Assembly (NCBI GenBank): GCA_029881015.1
Contig: JAOUNK010000136.1
Location: 1-8,560, forward strand
Direction: 5' to 3'
From: Gammaproteobacteria bacterium
GTDB lineage: Bacteria > Pseudomonadota > Gammaproteobacteria > Steroidobacterales > Woeseiaceae
Length of the DNA stretch: 8,560 nt
Shown: in pieces, positions 5,754 to 8,560 of the stretch
How the letters are laid out: each line of letters opens with the position of its first letter
Numbering within the stretch: position 1 is the first letter of the stretch
Made by a program: the position numbers and the translations under genes
The notes under the pieces: model-generated
What the model was told of the DNA's origin: nothing
Seen by the model: only the letters and a program-made list of their open reading frames with translations
The model's database searches: none

Positions 5754-6173
5754 CTACCGCGTACGTTCCCAGCAATTGGTTTCGGGGCCTGATGTCCTGG
5801 CACCACGACCGTCAATGGTAAACGTCAGGCACTTGGTCGCCTCGTTGCCGCCGAGCTGGTAGGTCGCCGTGGCGCTGAAATTACTCGGGCTCGCCGCCGT
5901 GACATCGATAACGTAGGACCCCGTGTCGGTGGTGAACGGATCCGCCGAAAAACCAAGCAGTGTCATGTCCTGCGTGAACGTGTTGTTGTTCAGGTAGAAC
6001 CGTTCCTGGTTGATCTTGATCTGTAAAAGGGCCGCCCTGGCTTCGTTACGTTTGGCGCGCGCCGAGAATTCCTGGTAGTTCGGAAAGGCGATGGCGGCCA
6101 GGATGCTTACGACGACCACGACGATCATCAGTTCAATCAGCGTTATGCCGCCCATGTGTTTGCGCAATCGCAT
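5754..6173 (-). CDS. pilE: Type IV minor pilin, PilE-like
   Basis: This prepilin probably enters the type IV pilus (or its priming complex) with the other minor pilins. Read from ATG 6173 the leader is MRLRKHMGG, followed by ITLIELMIVVVVVSILAAIA, the hydrophobic N-terminal helix of pilins. The prepilin peptidase PilD should cut after Gly9, leaving Ile at mature position 1 instead of the usual Phe; Glu at +5 is present. Two cysteines (115 and 134) bracket the C-terminal D-region loop, and the protein ends in CWERTR. Full length is 139 residues. An in-frame ATG at 6194 would add seven residues, but only the 6173 start has a purine-rich GGGACGAG before it. It lies just downstream of pilY1, as in Pseudomonas. 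I infer PilE over other minor pilins from this context. Confidence 0.82.
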   Translation of the reverse strand: MRLRKHMGGITLIELMIVVVVVSILAAIAFPNYQEFSARAKRNEARAALLQIKINQERFYLNNNTFTQDMTLLGFSADPFTTDTGSYVIDVTAASPSNFSATATYQLGGNEATKCLTFTIDGRGARTSGPETNCWERTR

Positions 6174-6214
6174 AGTTCTCGTCCCGTGCCGCATTGGTTC
6201 AGACTAATAGTGGA

Positions 6215-6241
6215 GGTTCCGGGCGCCGAGCGCCCGGAACC
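6215..6241 (-). other. Perfect 12-bp hairpin between pilY1 and pilE
   Basis: GGTTCCGGGCGC and GCGCCCGGAACC pair perfectly around a 3-nt loop. On the operon strand the hairpin begins 10 nt after the pilY1 stop and ends 41 nt before the chosen pilE start. The bases that follow (TCCACTATTAG) lack a T run, so it is not a classic terminator. It may protect the 3' end of pilY1 mRNA, mark a processing site, partly terminate transcription, or be a dispersed palindromic repeat. Confidence 0.6.
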
Positions 6242-6251
6242 ATGCCACAGT

Positions 6252-8560
6252 TTATTCGATGCCGTCCTGCGTCCAGAGCGTACGAACCGGATTGTTGGCA
6301 AATCCCGGATCGAAGCACTCGACACCGATACAACCGATCGGCGGCGGCATGCAGTCCGCGCCTGTGCAGGTCGGGTCGTCGGGGCTCGGGAACAGGAACT
6401 GCGGTGACGGTGCAATGCCGCCCTGGGCGAGTTGCGTGCGACGTGCCTCGTCTTCGCCACCGGTTGGCACGTTTCCGAGATCGTCGACGATCGGATCGCC
6501 ATTGATGATGCTAACGCGCCACAGGAAGTTCGTTCCCTGCCCGACATTGCAGGCGGCAGCGCCAGCCGAATCCGGTGAGAAGCTCACAAAGAAGACTTCG
6601 TTATTGAAGGTGACCGAGTCCGCCAGGACCATCTGGTTCGCCGGCAGAGTCAGCATCCAGCCCGCGTCACCCGCGGTCACCGTGACATCCACCTGGCCCG
6701 ATACATCGACCAGGTCCGCCTCCGTGTACGGCACAAGCGCGTCGTACTCTGCCTGGGTGAGCGAATTAAACACGTTCGGATCACGCAGTGAGTAGAAGCG
6801 GTCGGTCGCGCTCAGGTCGAGCGGGTGAGCGCGATAACCCGAACCGATGCTCACCGAAATAAAGCGACGGTTCTGGCGGGTGTCCGAGAACATCGCGACA
6901 TCGGGCGAATTGTAGAAGCGTCGTGTATCGGCGGGTCCTGGCGACGCGAGGCCTTCCGCGCCGAGCTGTGCAATGACGCCACCGGTAACGAGGTTCGCCG
7001 TTGTATTGCCGTTGCGTACGTCAAAGCGCCACACCTGGCCGCCAAGATCGGACGCGTACATGCGATCGGCATAGCCGTCACCATTGATGTCGATAACCTT
7101 GATCCGCGTCGGGATGGCGCGCGTCATGCCCGCTAACTGCAGGTCGGCGCTGCTGCTGGAATGACCGGCACGCCACAAGGTTGAGCCGCTGATCAGGTCG
7201 AGCACGTGTACGCCGGCGCCGACACCGTCCGGCGTCGCGTTGAAGGCCGGGGTATCGTGCACGCCGTCGTAGCCGCCGCCCATAACAACTACAGCTTTGA
7301 AGGCGTTCTGGGTGGCGCCCGCGATATCCATGCGAGTGACAACCGGAGCAGACCAGCTCTGGCCAGCCTCATCAAGCACACGTTCCCAAACGAGAACAGG
7401 GTTGTTCTTGTCAGTGACGTTGAGCATGCGATATGTCATGCCGCCACGGCGCATGCCGAACATGATGTAGGCAAAATCGCCATCGACCGGTTCGATCGCG
7501 CCGTCGCTGTCGACATCACGCACGATCGGGACGATATCGCCGTCGATGCCGTACAGCTTGTACTTCATCTCCGGGTCGTCATACAGGCGTGCCATGCGGG
7601 GTAACAGCTCTTTCGGTACGTAGGACCAAAGCTCCTGGCCCGTTGCGGAGTCGACCGCGTGCAGGTAGCCGTCATTGGTTGCGGTGTAGATCACTGAGTC
7701 CGGGTTCTGCGCCGTGCCGCCGTAAACAATGGCTGCAGGTCGCGAATGCAGTGGATCGCCCATCGCGTAACGGACCGTGGTTGTCGGATTATTGTCGATG
7801 TCCTGTACGTCTTCGCCGCGCATCCAGCGAATCACCTCGTCCATTGTCGGGCCATTGCCGGTCAGGCCGAAATCGGCGTCCGAGTACATTGCCATGTTGG
7901 CAACGGAAAGCGCGTTGCTCGCGCCGGACAAGCTGCTGTCGAAGCCGTTATCCGTGAACAGGCGGCGCACGCTAGGATCCGGCAGCTGGTTGGCTGCGCC
8001 GCCCAGCATCACGTCATTGCCGTCTGACTGGCCAACCGTCCAGAAGGAACGGGCCGTCGGGTAGAAAAAGCCGGTGCCCGGGTCGACGGCGTCGGCGCCA
8101 AGTGCGTCGACGATCTGGCCGCCCTGGATGCGATAGGCTTTCAGGTTGCCAGGCCAGTGCGCGGCGCCACGGGCGCCGAACATGGTCAGGTATACATCAT
8201 TCAGGTTTCGCGTCCGGTTGAACGTGTTAACCGATACGGCCGGAGCCGTGTACGAAAGCGAACGTTCGTTGACCTGCGAGACGATATCCGTCAACGCGAC
8301 GAGGAGTGAATCCGTGTCGTCGGCCAACAGGTACTGGCCGCCCGACAAACGTGCCGTGTCCTCGAGGATATCAAGGTCAATCGTAAAACCAATCGTGTGT
8401 GTGATCACTGACTGGCGGCCCGGAAGCGTCGGGTGGATGTCGATGTTTGCAAGGTATTCGCCCACGTCGTCCAGGCACGCGCCATCGCCGGTGCCCGTGC
8501 AACCCGTGCGGCCTGCCAGCGCCGCCGACCAGTTCGGCAGCTGTGCCAGGAGCCCCGGCG
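6252..8560 (-). CDS. pilY1: Type IV pilus tip-associated adhesin PilY1 (C-terminal 768 residues; N-terminus beyond window)
   Basis: PilY1/PilC is a large secreted protein linked to pilus extension, adhesion, surface sensing and twitching. The frame is open to the right edge: upstream of the GTG at 8465 it continues with 31 more residues (ending GACLDDVGEYL across that codon), so that GTG is not the start. The visible part holds the end of the N-terminal region and the PilY1/PilC beta-propeller domain, with blocks such as NDGYLHAVDSATGQELW, VMGGGYDGVHD and DLGGQVWRFD. Two EF-hand-like calcium loops are seen: DVDSDGAIE (7517-7491) and DINGDGYAD (7091-7065). The second matches the conserved C-terminal PilY1 site, where P. 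aeruginosa binds calcium to control retraction. The C-terminal tail has four cysteines in two CxGx(D/E)C units (6368-6315). Any von Willebrand A domain and signal peptide would lie outside. pilE follows after 78 bp. Confidence 0.93.
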   Translation of the reverse strand, partial: PGLLAQLPNWSAALAGRTGCTGTGDGACLDDVGEYLANIDIHPTLPGRQSVITHTIGFTIDLDILEDTARLSGGQYLLADDTDSLLVALTDIVSQVNERSLSYTAPAVSVNTFNRTRNLNDVYLTMFGARGAAHWPGNLKAYRIQGGQIVDALGADAVDPGTGFFYPTARSFWTVGQSDGNDVMLGGAANQLPDPSVRRLFTDNGFDSSLSGASNALSVANMAMYSDADFGLTGNGPTMDEVIRWMRGEDVQDIDNNPTTTVRYAMGDPLHSRPAAIVYGGTAQNPDSVIYTATNDGYLHAVDSATGQELWSYVPKELLPRMARLYDDPEMKYKLYGIDGDIVPIVRDVDSDGAIEPVDGDFAYIMFGMRRGGMTYRMLNVTDKNNPVLVWERVLDEAGQSWSAPVVTRMDIAGATQNAFKAVVVMGGGYDGVHDTPAFNATPDGVGAGVHVLDLISGSTLWRAGHSSSSADLQLAGMTRAIPTRIKVIDINGDGYADRMYASDLGGQVWRFDVRNGNTTANLVTGGVIAQLGAEGLASPGPADTRRFYNSPDVAMFSDTRQNRRFISVSIGSGYRAHPLDLSATDRFYSLRDPNVFNSLTQAEYDALVPYTEADLVDVSGQVDVTVTAGDAGWMLTLPANQMVLADSVTFNNEVFFVSFSPDSAGAAACNVGQGTNFLWRVSIINGDPIVDDLGNVPTGGEDEARRTQLAQGGIAPSPQFLFPSPDDPTCTGADCMPPPIGCIGVECFDPGFANNPVRTLWTQDGIE

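Noticed and set aside
6174..6194. ATG 6194 as the pilE start
   Set aside because: No Shine-Dalgarno sequence precedes it, and it would give a 16-residue leader instead of the 9-residue one from 6173. It cannot be fully excluded.
8463..8465. GTG 8465 as the pilY1 start
   Set aside because: The frame continues to the window edge with PilY1-like sequence, and the protein would lack its signal peptide and N-terminal region.

Overview
The window reads as a chromosomal core-genome segment from a GC-rich gammaproteobacterium. The gene order is ispB < > rplU-rpmA / obgE > < rpsT < > murJ-ribF-lspA > < pilE-pilY1. From memory, this follows the Pseudomonas-type arrangement (ispB, rplU, rpmA, obg, [proB], rpsT, murJ, ribF, [ileS], lspA, [fkpB, ispH], pilE, pilY1), with the bracketed genes missing from their usual places. 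Genus cannot be assigned from sequence reading alone. All complete genes have intact frames. I see no insertion sequence, CRISPR array, tRNA or rRNA.

Left part (1-1300). The first codons of a leftward gene, probably ispB, face the rightward rplU-rpmA operon (L21, L27). A near-consensus sigma70 promoter lies at 187-215, and the roughly 110-nt rplU leader ends in an 11-bp hairpin just before the ribosome-binding site. L21 is much longer than usual because of a Lys/Ala/Pro repeat tail. Between rpmA and the next gene lie two related hairpins and then a strong intrinsic terminator, which ends only 18 bp before obgE.

Middle (1301-5751). obgE encodes the ribosome-assembly GTPase. It meets leftward rpsT (S20) tail to tail with 5 bp between. 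rpsT has a strong promoter (2684-2656), a GTG start and no clear Shine-Dalgarno sequence. Divergently, murJ, ribF and lspA form a tight operon (1-bp gap, then 8-bp overlap) covering lipid II flipping, FMN/FAD synthesis and lipoprotein signal peptide cleavage. ileS, usually between ribF and lspA, is absent.

Right part (5754-8560). On the minus strand lies the 3' end of a type IV pilus minor-pilin operon: pilY1, whose N-terminus is beyond the window edge, then pilE. A perfect 12-bp hairpin separates them. pilE ends 2 bp from lspA.

No clearly new multi-gene system is visible. The most interesting signals are the histone-H1-like tail on L21, the RNA structures around the ribosomal-protein genes, a shared start-site sequence at the rplU and rpsT promoters, and the compacted gene order around lspA.
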